A DNA stretch of 64,000 nucleotides from Tetrahymena thermophila SB210. Lineage: Eukaryota; Ciliophora; Oligohymenophorea; Hymenostomatida; Tetrahymenidae. The position numbers and the translations under genes were made by a program. The stretch is from the NCBI RefSeq assembly GCF_000189635.1, contig NW_002475963.1, positions 62,001-126,000 on the forward strand. The letters run 5' to 3'. Under the pieces are notes generated by a model. It was not told the origin of the DNA. It did no database searches and was given only the letters and a program-made list of their open reading frames with translations. The number at the start of each line of letters is the position of its first letter. The first letter of the stretch is position 1. Positions 1 to 11,737 of the stretch are shown piece by piece.

Positions 1-482
1 GAAATATAAAATAATAATTAAACCTAACAAATTTTATTTTTCTTTTACAAATTAATAAATTTAATTATTTCTAAATAAAAATTTGATTTGATAATAGATA
101 CCACCATAGTATCTTTACATTAATCTATAAAAAAAGATACCAAATTTATGTATTTATAAATAAAATCCTCAAAAATATATTTTTAAAAAAATGCCAGTAA
201 AATATTCACGAAGTATAAAAATTTGGGAGTAAATTGAATCTCATCTGCTACTAACTATTTTTGTAAGAACTGGACTATTGGCTTTTGCTTTAGCTACTAG
301 CAATACTAAGGAATTAAATAAATCAATTAACTGGTTGAGATATTTAGAGATACTGATTTTCTTATTATTTAATCAGAAATTTATGGATTAATATTTTTTT
401 TTAGAAAGTTTATTATTAATAAAAAGTAAAAAATAAACAAAAAACTTCTTTCATTTTTGTAGCAAATTTAAGAATTTTGAAA
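1..482. other. AT-rich 5' flank
   Basis: No gene supported. A TGA-free frame from an ATG at 191 runs into the next gene, but it has spacer-like composition. A better first exon for that gene, with consensus splice sites, begins at 483, so this stretch is read as promoter and 5' UTR. Confidence 0.5.
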
Positions 483-3400
483 ATGTTTTCTAAACCTTAA
501 AAAGTAAAAAAGATACTACCAGATTTATAAGTAAACACAAATAACTTTTGCCCTTTCTTTTGATAATTTAATCACCATTTTAATAATAATATTAATAGAA
601 AACAATTAATTTTTTTAATATCCCACACAACCTTAGAAAGAGGAGCTAAATGGAATAGCTGCTATAAGTTATAAAATAGGTTCCTTTTTTCTAAAAATAT
701 ATTGAAAATGGCTGGGAAAGTGTGTGCTAAGAATGCTTAGAAGAGATGACTTATGAGTTAATAGAAGCTGATTAGGAGATATTTGCTTAAGGTACTATAT
801 TATTTATGCATGTAGGTTTTTAAGATGTTAAATTATTTAGGTACTATCGGTGAAACTTTTTACGTTATACTTGAGGGGTAAGTGGGTGTTTATGTAAACA
901 TAGTAGGCAATTTAGAAGAAAATAAAATAGTTCGTAATGATTCATAACCAGTTTTAGAAGTAGAATAAAAAGTAATATATATTATTTATTTTTATCAAAG
1001 AAACATATAATAAATAATACATAGACTATTTGTTAATTATAAATAACTTTTTACAAAGGAAAATAATGAAAATTAAGAGGGAGGAGAATAATAATAAAAC
1101 TAGGAGCCTCCTAAGCTCTAAAAATTAGTTAAGGTACTAGAAAGTGGTGACAGTTTTGGTGAGCTATCACTTATATATAACCGTCCGAGACTGGCTACAA
1201 TTAGAACTTTAGAAAAAACTCACTTGGCTGTGTTAAAAAAGAAAGAATTTAGGACCATTTTGAGGGAAAAAGAAGAAGCCTAACTAGTTAAAGAAATGTA
1301 ATACTTCACCACTCTACCCTTTTTTGAAGGATAAAATTTCAATCTTGTTAGAGACATTTATCTCAATACTTTTAAACTGAAATGTATTAATAAAGAAATA
1401 ATATTTAACGAAGGAGATGTAAGTGACTCCGTTTTTATCATTAAATCAGGAGAGTTTGTTGTAATATTATTATTGATTGATTTATTTATTTTTGCTATCC
1501 TTAATAATTAGTAAAAAGAGCTTTAATTTATTAAGATAGATCTAATACCATAATTTTAAATAATATCAAAATATAATTAATTTAGCATAAATCAGTCCAT
1601 TAAATTAAGTTTTTGTATCGAATTCATTCATTCACTCATTGTCTATATAAGAAAGGTTATCCAATCAAAAAAATTCAAAAAATAATAGAAAAAATAGAAC
1701 TATATTTAATCATTTATTCAATCTACTGAATTCAAATTTGTATAATAACTCATGTTTTCCTCATTTTCTTATTTTTACAGCTGAAGAAAGCTATTCATTA
1801 CATTAATAAATCCATTTTAATAGATTTATTTAGAATAAATGAATGAATGAAATGATATTATTTTCCCTTTAATTTTGATAATTTATTTTTAATTTTTAAT
1901 TTTTTAACTGTTTAATTAATGAATTATCGTTTTTTTAAAATATTTTTTAAATTAATTTAAGTTATTCAAATAATTTTGTCATGAAGAAAGCGACCAGCAT
2001 AAATTAAATAAAGATATTATTGCACCAGAAATGAATTTGTACTATAGAAATGCTAACAAGCAAGATAAGAAGTTTAAAAAGATGACAGTAATATAATTTT
2101 ATTATGAAGTATAAAATTAAATAATATATTTTAATTTAATTTAGCTGACTGTTTTAGGATAAAATGAGTTGTTTGGAGAAGAAAATTTGCTTATGAGCGA
2201 AAATAGAACTTTTGGAGTTTAGTGTAAGACAGTGACAGGAGAGTTGCTTATGATCAAAAAAGATTAATTTTTAAATAAAGTTATGAGTGATACAAATACA
2301 AGAAAATATATTTAAGAAAGATGTTAAAAAAAATTACAAAACTTACAAAATAGAATTTAAAATATTGAAGGATAATTGCATGCCTACTCAAGCTATTTGG
2401 TGGGTGATGATAGAAAAATTAAACTGAGAAGAAATATGGAATCTATGACTAATTTAGATAATTATTATATCTAAAAATCAAGAGAAAATAGTTTGGATGT
2501 AGATGAACCTTCTTAAACATAATTCATATCATAAAAAAAGGAATAAAATACAAGTAATAATGGAATCAAAAAACAGCTCATGAAATCAAATACAAGAGTA
2601 TTCTCTTAGGCTAATTTGCCAGATGTTTCCTTAACTTAGATTCCATAATTTTAGATTTCACACAAATCAAGCGAAGCTAACTTAGCTCTTACATAATAAA
2701 ACTTAAACAGCTCGTTAAAGTAAATAGATAATCATTTCTTAAATTAATAGAATTAAATAGATGAAAATGTAGTTTTTGAAAGCTGTGTTTAGCTTATGAA
2801 ATAAGATTCTAACTGCTCCCCTTTAAAACATGAGAAGCTTAATATATTGAAAAAAATTGCACAGGATATCGAAACAAAAAATTTAAATTAAAAGAATATG
2901 GCTTACTACAACAATTCATAGACTTAGCAGTCTTCATCATAGCCTTAATCAATGCTTCCTTCTAGTAGATCTATGCAAAATATAGATTACCATTATGATC
3001 CATAAATTGATCCTTTAAGGGAATAGCTTCATGCTAAAATGAATATCCTCCATTAGCAATAGAAGCAAATGAAAATTTTCAAACTTGAAGAAACCGTCTA
3101 TAATGGACAGATCTCTCATGAAGAACTTAGTGAAAAACTTAAAATTCAGCGCCTTCCTTAAAAGAAATACATAGACTATTTAAAAGAATCCAATTAAAAC
3201 GTAGTAGAGAGCCAAAGTTCTCACATAAAAAATGTTATGTAAAAAATTTAAAAACGCAAAGAAGAAGAATAACAAGATTAATTTAAACTAGAAAACACTT
3301 AAATATAAGTGCTGAATAAAATACATTCTGCTTAATAGCTCCCAAATGGATAGACTAATTAACAAAAAGAAGTTATTAAGTAAATGATTCAATAAGCTGA

Positions 3401-4559
3401 AAAAATATGGCCATCATTTAGCTCCACAAATCTCTCATCTAACTAAATTAGTAGGCTTGATAGTGCATAATTGGATTCTCCTTTAAAGCTTGAAGGCAAC
3501 TAGCTTTCCAGTATTAATAAAAAGAAATCTAGTATGAGGCCACTCTCATCCCATGTGACTCTTTAAAACAGTATATAGTCTTCTCCTGTTAAATAAACAA
3601 GTGAGAAAAAAAAAATAATTGGTAGTATGAACAACATACAATTTAATTTAGATTAAGTCGAGACTAAATAGCCTATTATTAACATTAGACCATTAACTGG
3701 TAGAGTTAATTTTGCCAAAAGCTTAACACATTTTAAAGATTCTGATAATGAATCTTTCGAAAATTATTCAGATCCTACTAGTCCTTCGTGCATAGGATCT
3801 TAAAGAGGATAAATAAACATAAACAATCTAGATAATGAGTAAAATAAGTAAAGCAAGTAACCTGAAGAGTATATTTCACCACTTAAACAATAAAGGGTTT
3901 AGTCAGCCAAATCATAATACTCTCAAGCCTAATCAAAGCATTCTACAAATACAATTTAAAAGCATCCTTCTCAAAATTAATTCTTTGGTTTTGATTTATT
4001 TTCTAAAAGGCCATCTGACTTTGAAATAGCAAACACTTTTGTGCCTCTTGTCCCTTTATGCACTTAGCAAAAAATGTTTTCGTTATAATAAGCTTTTAAT
4101 TAATAGCTAACTCAACACAGACCTGTAAGCTAACAACTTTTAGCACCTGAGCACTTAGCTTTCAAGCCTAAAATGCAGATGAGATCAAAAACTGCTAAAA
4201 AACCCTAATAAGTAAACTCTAATAGCTCATCAAAGACTGAATTAAATTTAAAGCATGATAAATCTTCAAATAATAATAATGCTCCATAAAAGAATCAAAA
4301 CATACCCTTATTCAGACCATTCTCTTCAAAAGAAAGAAGTACCTTGTAAGGAGTTAGTTAATTCTTTAAGAATGGAAAATCTGGATACAATTTAAAACTT
4401 AAACTTAAAAAAAATGAAATAAATTAGGCCTTAAATAATAATAAATAGTAACTAGATAAAATATTACCTTATAATAAACAAAATCTAGAAGGAACGAAAG
4501 TTAAAAATGAGATCTTATATATCAATTCTAATTTAGTAAATAAATAATTCTTAAAATGA
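483..4559 (+). CDS. Cyclic nucleotide-binding domain protein
   Basis: Predicted 1,104-residue protein with two tandem cyclic-nucleotide-binding folds in the N-terminal third. Fold 1 (about residues 45-200) shows VPFFQKY at its entry, then GETFYVILEGQVGVYV and the phosphate-binding-cassette-like stretch SGDSFGELSLIYNRPRLAT. Fold 2 shows FNEGDVSDSVFIIKSGEF and GQNELFGEENLL followed by a hydrophobic strand. In fold 1 the FGEL...RLAT arrangement matches the cassette of PKA/PKG regulatory domains; in fold 2 the Arg is less clear (SENRTFGV). The remaining 750 or so residues are Gln/Asn/Ser/Lys-rich and low in complexity, with no kinase or channel domain. Exons join in frame over introns 531-598, 792-840, 972-1058, 1461-1961 and 2088-2144, giving 1,105 codons ending in TGA. 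The start at 483 (MFSKPQKVKK) was chosen because its exon joins in phase. Role inferred: cAMP/cGMP sensor or scaffold. Confidence 0.85.
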
Positions 4560-5673
4560 AAATATAAATTAATTTTTAATTGTACTTTTATTAATACTCT
4601 TACAATATCAATAATTTACCATCCATCAATACTTTCAAAATTATTTTTCTCAATTTATTTAATAAATTGTAACACTCCAATTGTAGAATAAATATATAAA
4701 TAAATGTTCTTTTGATTTTCATGGAGTTTCTCTACATATCCAAAAATATTTTCTTATTTTTTGTTAATAATTTTAATAAAAAAATATTAAGGTCAAACTT
4801 ATTTTTAATTATCGTATTTTAATACAAATCGAAACCTCAAATTTTATATTTTATTAAAAATTTTTTTTCCTAAGGTCCTAAGGTGAACACTCATTTATTT
4901 TATTTCATGCTTGTCATAAATTAAAAAAAAATGTTTAATTTTTTGTATCAAAAAAAAGATAAAATTAAAATGTAATCGATTAAAAAATATATTGTTTTCT
5001 ACAATAATCTATTCCTTTTTTTATTTGGAGTTTACAAATGTTTTTTCAAAAATAATAAAAAGATAAGCTTAAAAATGCAAGACATAATATATCTCAAAGG
5101 TTTATTAATTTTCAAATATAAAGAAAAAATTAAAATATACTTGATTTAAAATTTTATTCTATTTCAATAACTATTCCTTTTCTATTTGTAGAACTTAATA
5201 AGGTTTCTAAAAGTATTTTCTTTTTTTAATAAATACGAGTTATAAATAACAAATATTAAAAATTCAAGAAAGAGAAAATTTAAATTAAATATATTTGACA
5301 AGGAAATTTTACTCAGTTTAAATGATTAGCTTAAAATTTTAGCTAAATAAACAAAAAATATTTAATTTTAAAAAAATTTCTTTATATATCATTAATAAAA
5401 TACAAAATAAATAATTTATTTTATATAGATTATTGAATACATAAAATAATATTAAGAATATTTGAGTTAAAAAGTAACTTAATTCTTTTAAGAGAAAGAT
5501 TTTTGTTGGTAATATGTTAAATTCAAAATTATTTATAACATTAAATTTTGATAAAATTCATATTTAAAAATTTATATATATTTTTTAAATTCTCTCGAAA
5601 TTAATATTTCTTATCAAAAAGATAAATTATTTAACATTTTTTGGAAATATCTAATTAAAATCACTTGTTTAAA
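4560..5673. other. Intergenic spacer
   Basis: About 1.1 kb of very AT-rich DNA between two genes on the same strand. No RNA gene, repeat or coding exon recognised. Confidence 0.6.
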
Positions 5674-8600
5674 ATGTCAGATTCAAGTAGTAATAATAAT
5701 AATTAGGACACTCAATCAGTGGAGTTTATAGATAAAATAGGTGATCACAATATTAATTCATTTGCAAGCCCTGATGTTCTCATAAAAAATAACGATCTGG
5801 AGGACAATTATTAGAACAGTATGGTTTATTTATTTTGAGATTTATGTTTTTTAAAAGAAAATTAAATAATAGATGCTATTGAAGAGTTTTCATAAGGCAA
5901 TAATATTGATTCTAGAAACGAATCAGTAAACAAAGTAGATATATAATCTCCTTAGCAAGATTCTTCTTCAGAACCTCATAAAATTTATAGACAATAGAGC
6001 TAAGATAGCTAAATGATGGTTGAGAATATTTAATAGGGTGATGTAAAATCTAATGAATAACATGAAGATGAAGATGAAAACAATGATTAAAAAAATACAC
6101 AAATCGTTTAAAATAATGAAAATTTAGGTGAATTACAGTAAGAAGTAGTTTCTTGTAAAGAAAATGATTAGTAGTGTGAAAAAGACAATATAAGTTAGAT
6201 TAAAGATGATTAATAATTGCAATCATAAAATGAAGAAGATAATACTTAGCAATAATAGATTTTAAGTATCGAATAAGAATAAAATTAAAATTAGGATTAG
6301 CAATTAGGAGAAAATTAACATGAAAATGATAGCATTTAGGAAAAGCAAGTCAAAGAAGAAATTCTAAGCCAGGCTTAATCTCAAAATTAGGATTCATCTT
6401 AAGATGCTGATTTGGATAAACAAAATTCCAATTAAATTATCAATCAAGAAAAAATAGAAGAAGAGAAACCAAGTTAACAAACACTTCTCTCCCAACAGGA
6501 AAATGCTGGTATTTAAAACAATGTTTAATAGCAATAATAAAGTTAATAGCTAAACAATAACTAGTAAGACTAAACATAAAATGAATAAAAACAAACTTAA
6601 GCAAATTAAATAAATGAAAGTAGTATAGATGCTGATACTTATTCTGCTTAAAGATAATATGAATATATGATGGAAATGTAAAAAAGATAAGCAGAGTTTT
6701 AGAGATAAATGGAGGAGTTAAATCAGAAATATTAAATTAATTTTCGCAAAATTATTGATGTGAAACAAGAAAGCTTATTAGGAAATTACATTACAGGATT
6801 ACTAGCTATAAAGATGAAATACAAGAATATTGACTCAAGAGATCAGTACGGAATGACTTTATTACATAATGCTGTTCTCGGTAATGAAAAGGAATTGGTT
6901 TTATTCCTTTTAAACAACGGAGCTGATGTAAATTTATAGGATGGTTGTAAAAGAACTGCATTAATGATGGCAGCACATGGAGGAAAATCTTAGAATAATT
7001 AAAATGAAGAACCAAATATTAAAAAAAAATTTGATGAAGATAGTGAAGAAATTAGGAAAGTGCTTAAATTGCATAGTTTCAATAAAATTTTTAAGATTTT
7101 GATAGATAAAGGAGCTTGTTTTGCAACCAAAGATGCTTTCTAATTTTCAGCCATGCTATACAGTGTTTAAAATTAAAATTTGCATATTTTATTTTACTTA
7201 ATTTATCTTGGTGCTAATTTACGTGATGCAGATATGAATGGTTCTTCCGTTGTTCATTGGAATGCTTATAAGGGAAATAGATTCTTAATGGAAGTTTTCC
7301 ACTCTCTTAATTTAGATATGTTTACTGCTGATAACCAAGGTTTCACTCCTCTGCAACGTTCTATTATGGGTATTTCTTACGAAACTGTTGATTATCTTGC
7401 TAGATTAGGTAATCCTGAATAACTTCCTGATCCCGATGAATTAGAAAGTGATGGAATTTCCTATAAAATCCCCAGTATTTCTATTCGCCACAATCTCAAT
7501 ATGATAAAAACTGAAAAACAGAAGTGGTACAATAAACTTTTTGCATGGTGGAGTTTATAGTGCTCGAAAGGAGAAGAATTAGGTATACATCCTGCTACTT
7601 ATTTTTTCCTTTTTACTGCTGGTATTTTGTTTTATTCAGCATTCAGATCTATTTATAATCAAAAAAATTATGCTCTATCATAAGATGCACAGATAAGCTC
7701 ATTATCATTTTTTTATAACATTATTTTCTTCATTTTCAACTTCATATATTTGGCATTTTCAATACGCTTTTGCAACACTATGGTTAGTTACAAAAATCGT
7801 AACAAAGGAGTTTATGTCGTAGATGATAGTGCAATAGATCGTAAAAACTAGCTAATTTTAGAAGAATAAAGAAATATTCCTCCTTATATGAGTAGAATCT
7901 TAAGCGATAAATAATAATTTGAAAGAATTTATTAGAGAATGAATTTTAAACATATAGATCGTATTCTTTAAGACTCACCATAATTCAGAGCCACAGTTAA
8001 TTAAGAAGAAGAACTGAATAGAACTACTATAACTGACCATGCTGATGAAGAAGCTTCAGTTGGACTAACTCAAAAATCTGCATATAACCACCTCACTTTT
8101 ATTCATCAAATTGCAATTCTTTTTGAAAACAACTACTTTACAAGCCTTGGTGAAGTAGACTTCAAAAGACTTTGCGGTAGTTGCTTAAAATACAAACCAG
8201 AAAAAACTAAGCATTGCTATATATGTAAAGTATGCGTTCCTTATTATCAATTCCACTCGATTCTTTTTAATACATGCATCTGTGCTGAAAACCATCTTTT
8301 ATACTTATTACACATCTTTTCTTTGTGGGTTTCTCTATTTATGTTTGTAGTAGTATAGAATACAAACTTTGGTCCTATGCTTTAGTCGTGGTTAATTTTT
8401 AAATACGTTGAAATACCATATCACATTTGGTCAAAACTAGGTATTTTCCATAGTCTAATTTACTTAGGTGTTTTGTTTGCCCTATTTTATATCTCTATTT
8501 ATTGCTCTATTGAATTATTTGGAATCTTTGAAAATAAAACAAGAGATGAAATTCTAAATCCTTTTGAGTATTCCTATAATTATGAAGTTATTGCTGATAA

Positions 8601-8718
8601 AAATAGAAATTTGGTAAAAGTATAAAAGGGAAGAACAACAGGAAGAATAGAATATTTAAAAGTAACTCTAAAGGCCTTCTATTATCGTACATTTGTTCAT
8701 CTTAGATCTAAAAGATGA
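5674..8718 (+). CDS. Ankyrin-repeat DHHC-type membrane protein, degenerate
   Basis: 1,001-residue protein built like ankyrin-bearing S-acyltransferases (Akr1/HIP14 type). Residues 1-360 are acidic and Gln/Asn-rich. About 365-580 carry ankyrin repeats (DQYGMTLLHNAVLGNEKELV, then LLNNGADVN). Two membrane helices follow near 627 and 665, then the Cys-rich domain near 820, and two more helices at about 865-940. The Cys-rich domain keeps its zinc ligands (CGSC, KTKHC, CKVCV and a final NTCI). The catalytic Asp-His-His-Cys position aligns with Gln-Phe-His-Ser (8248-8259), so the acyl-accepting Cys is absent. One intron, 5819-5857, restores the frame. In this family the Cys forms the acyl-enzyme, so the protein is inferred to be a non-enzymatic relative, perhaps a scaffold or substrate receptor in Golgi or plasma membrane. 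Confidence 0.85.
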
Positions 8719-9650
8719 AACTGATTTATAAATAGTATAGCGAATTAAATAATATGATATCAATAAAAGCTTGTTTTTTCTATTTTTTATGTTTAAAAGT
8801 CTTTAAAAATAAATTATATATTTTTATTAAATTTGCAAACTTTTTAATAATTGTTTAGACAAAGAAACAATATAAATAATCAGTATTGAGTACCTAAATG
8901 AATATATGATCAAAATTTAATAAATATAAATTTGACTTAAAAGCTTTAAAATATTTCAGTACATGTTAATTAAATTAGATTATTAATACAAATAGTATGT
9001 ATGATATTAGTAAATTAAAAATGAAATTTGTAAGTTTTTAATATTCTTAGTAGGTATTGAAGATAAATACTTTTTACAGTAATCATAGGTGGAATTAGAT
9101 CAGAAATAATATTTTCATAAAGTTAAAATTTTTAGACTCTAACTTACCCCTAATATAAATTAATGGCTTTAAATAATTTTAACTTATATATCAATTTGGT
9201 AGCAAAATCAATTTATAGTATTCTATTAGTTTATGTTTTTCACCTTAAATTTAATAGATGAGACATATTTTTAAAGAGCTATTAGATAAATAAATAAATA
9301 AATATAAATTATATAAATTAACATTTCTTTCTTTTATTTTTGTGTTTAAAATATTTTTTAACAAAAATTATAACTTTATGAATTTCGTAAGTTTTTTAAT
9401 AAATATTTCGACAAAACAAATAAAATAAAACCAGTAGTGTGTGAGTAACTGACTGAATGAATGTATGTATGTATGATCATATAAATTTGACTTGTAAATT
9501 ATATAAATAATTGAATAAATATTAATTAAATTAGTATTATGAATATAAATAGTATAAATTGATAAATTTAAATATTTTAGCTTACGTGTCAATCAATCAA
9601 TCAAACAAACTAGCAAGCAAGCAAACTAAATCAATCAATCAATAAATTAA
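8719..9650. other. Convergent intergenic region with short repeats
   Basis: AT-rich spacer between convergent genes. Contains imperfect tetranucleotide runs: GAATGAATGTATGTATGTATG-like at about 9455-9476 and (TCAA)/(CAAA)/(GCAA)-type runs at about 9590-9650, the latter ending at the kinase stop codon. No RNA gene seen. Confidence 0.6.
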
Positions 9651-11487
9651 TCATTCACTATCAGTAAAAATTTTTTATTTAAACTTTTCCTAATCATAGC
9701 TAGCCTTCTGAAGCCAATCATAATAGGAAGAAAAAGAGAAGTTTTCAAAATTAGAATTTATTTCTTTACTTTTATCTAAGAAAGTAAGTATGAGAATCAA
9801 GCCCTAATGCAACTCCATTTTTTCTTAAGACATATAATTAGGATACTTTCTAAAATACTCCTTTATAATTTTCTTTAAGATTCTTTCGCAGTAATCTCCA
9901 TTGAACTATTGTTATTGGGAGTATTAATAAAGAGCTTGATAATACATTTTATGACTGAAAGACTAATATACATTTTAAGAATTTAAGTGAAATTTATCAT
10001 AATTTGATTACAATTCACTTATTAGCTATTTATATAAATCCTTCCATTTGTAATGTTCTTTAATTATCATTTACTTTGTTTCTTTCATCCTATTTGATTT
10101 TTTATATTTAAGATATGAGTTTTCTAAAATATTTAAGCATTTTGGGATAGTTGTACAAGATTCATCCAATAGATCTAATAAGTAATTAAATGTAATATCA
10201 ACATAGAACACAAAGTGTAGTATTATGTAATCGCTCTCTTGATTAGTTTCTATTCTTGTAAAATTTTAAACAAATTAGTTTAATACTAACAAAGTAAATT
10301 TAGTAGAGTTAAAGATGAATTGAAAATATTTATCAATTAACTCTTGATATCGAATTTCCTATTAAATAAATAAATAAAAATAAATACTTTAATTTTATTG
10401 GTAAAATATAAGCAAGTCATTTTATAATTTATTTAATGTTACTTTACCTATATCGTTATTGATGAGTTAGTAAATATTTTTTCATAAGCTATGTTTTTAT
10501 CCTAAATATATTCTTTTACTTTATTATCCAAGAGCCTTTGGATTTAGTTTAAATTACTTGTAATTAAAATTCTATTATTGAGAAAAGTGTTTCTCATGAA
10601 AGCTGGGTGATTTAATACTTCATCTATTGTCAGTCTTTAATTTTATTGATAAACAATCATTCTTTATATTAAATCTTTGATTGGTTAATCTACAATTTCT
10701 ACAGTCCCATTTACATTTCTATTAGGAAATGCAATAGCTAAAGGTCCTTAAGTTTTTAAACACTCATGAAATTCATTTAATTGATTATAAGTTGTAGGAC
10801 TTTATGGCGTGTTTGAGTATAGGCAAAAATATAAAATGCATCCTAAACTGTAAATATCGAATATGTAATTTCCTAATTTGTCACTTGATTTAGCCTCAGG
10901 TGGAGCATATTTTGGAGTACCTACAACATTCATTTTTCAATACATATTTAATGATAATTTATTTTTTTTTAAGTATATTTACCTGCTACAGAGAATTAAA
11001 TCATATCATATGGATTAATATATTTTAAAGTCATCCCAAAATCTGTTATTTTAGGATTCCCTTCATGGATCATTATGTTTTCAGGTTTTAAATCTCTATG
11101 AATAATATTATTTTCATACAAGGACTCTTTATATCCTTTCACTATTTTATAAAATAGATCTAAAATTTGATATTGAGTAAGTTATTTATTAGCTTGCTTA
11201 GAGCTATCTTCTATATATTTTTGCAAATTTCCACCTTCACATTTTTCCATGATGAAATACATATTTTACTCATCTTATACACAATCATACAATTCTACAA
11301 CATATTAACCTTTTATTTACTTCCAAATTTCTTTTTCATTAGGCCTTACATATTAAAGATTAACTTATTTTATTGCGATATTCTAGAAGACATTTTATTT
11401 ATCTTTTGCTTCAAATACTTTTCCATATTAGCCACCTCCTATTTATTTTTGTTTAATGTATCTTTAATTGATGTAATTAATCTACAT
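9651..11487 (-). CDS. Ser/Thr protein kinase
   Basis: 561-residue protein with an N-terminal kinase domain (about residues 8-265). It has a glycine loop GGGQYGKVFEA, the VAIK-type lysine in NIAIKQV, catalytic loop [10 protein letters not shown], the metal-binding DFG, and [11 protein letters not shown] in place of the usual APE motif (the Pro-Glu is kept). [10 protein letters not shown] is the helix F segment. All catalytic residues are present, so it should be active. The C-terminal 300 residues are an AT-rich-coded, Lys/Gln/Tyr-rich extension with no domain I recognise. Two introns, 10359-10447 and 10921-10982, join in phase. The start is the first ATG before the glycine loop (MQINYINQRYIKQKQ). 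The family may be NEK- or CAMK-like; I cannot place it more closely. Confidence 0.9.
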
Positions 11488-11737
11488 TTCTGACTATTTT
11501 TAATTTAATTTTAATTAAGTATCTCACTTTTACTATTAATTAATTATACAAAAAAACTCTTTACGAATAGACAAATCCTCAAATTAAATCATAAAAGCAA
11601 TAATCATAAATCAAATCAAATACAACATACATGAAATTTATTTAATTACATTCAAATATAATGAAAAATAGTTCTAGAACTTAAAAAAAACTATCTCGAA
11701 TTAAAAACTAATCAAAATTATGTATTGATTTATTTAC

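Noticed and set aside
191-482. Open frame with an ATG at 191 running into the CNB gene
   Set aside because: Spacer-like composition; an exon starting at 483 joins across a consensus intron in exact phase and gives a more natural N-terminus.
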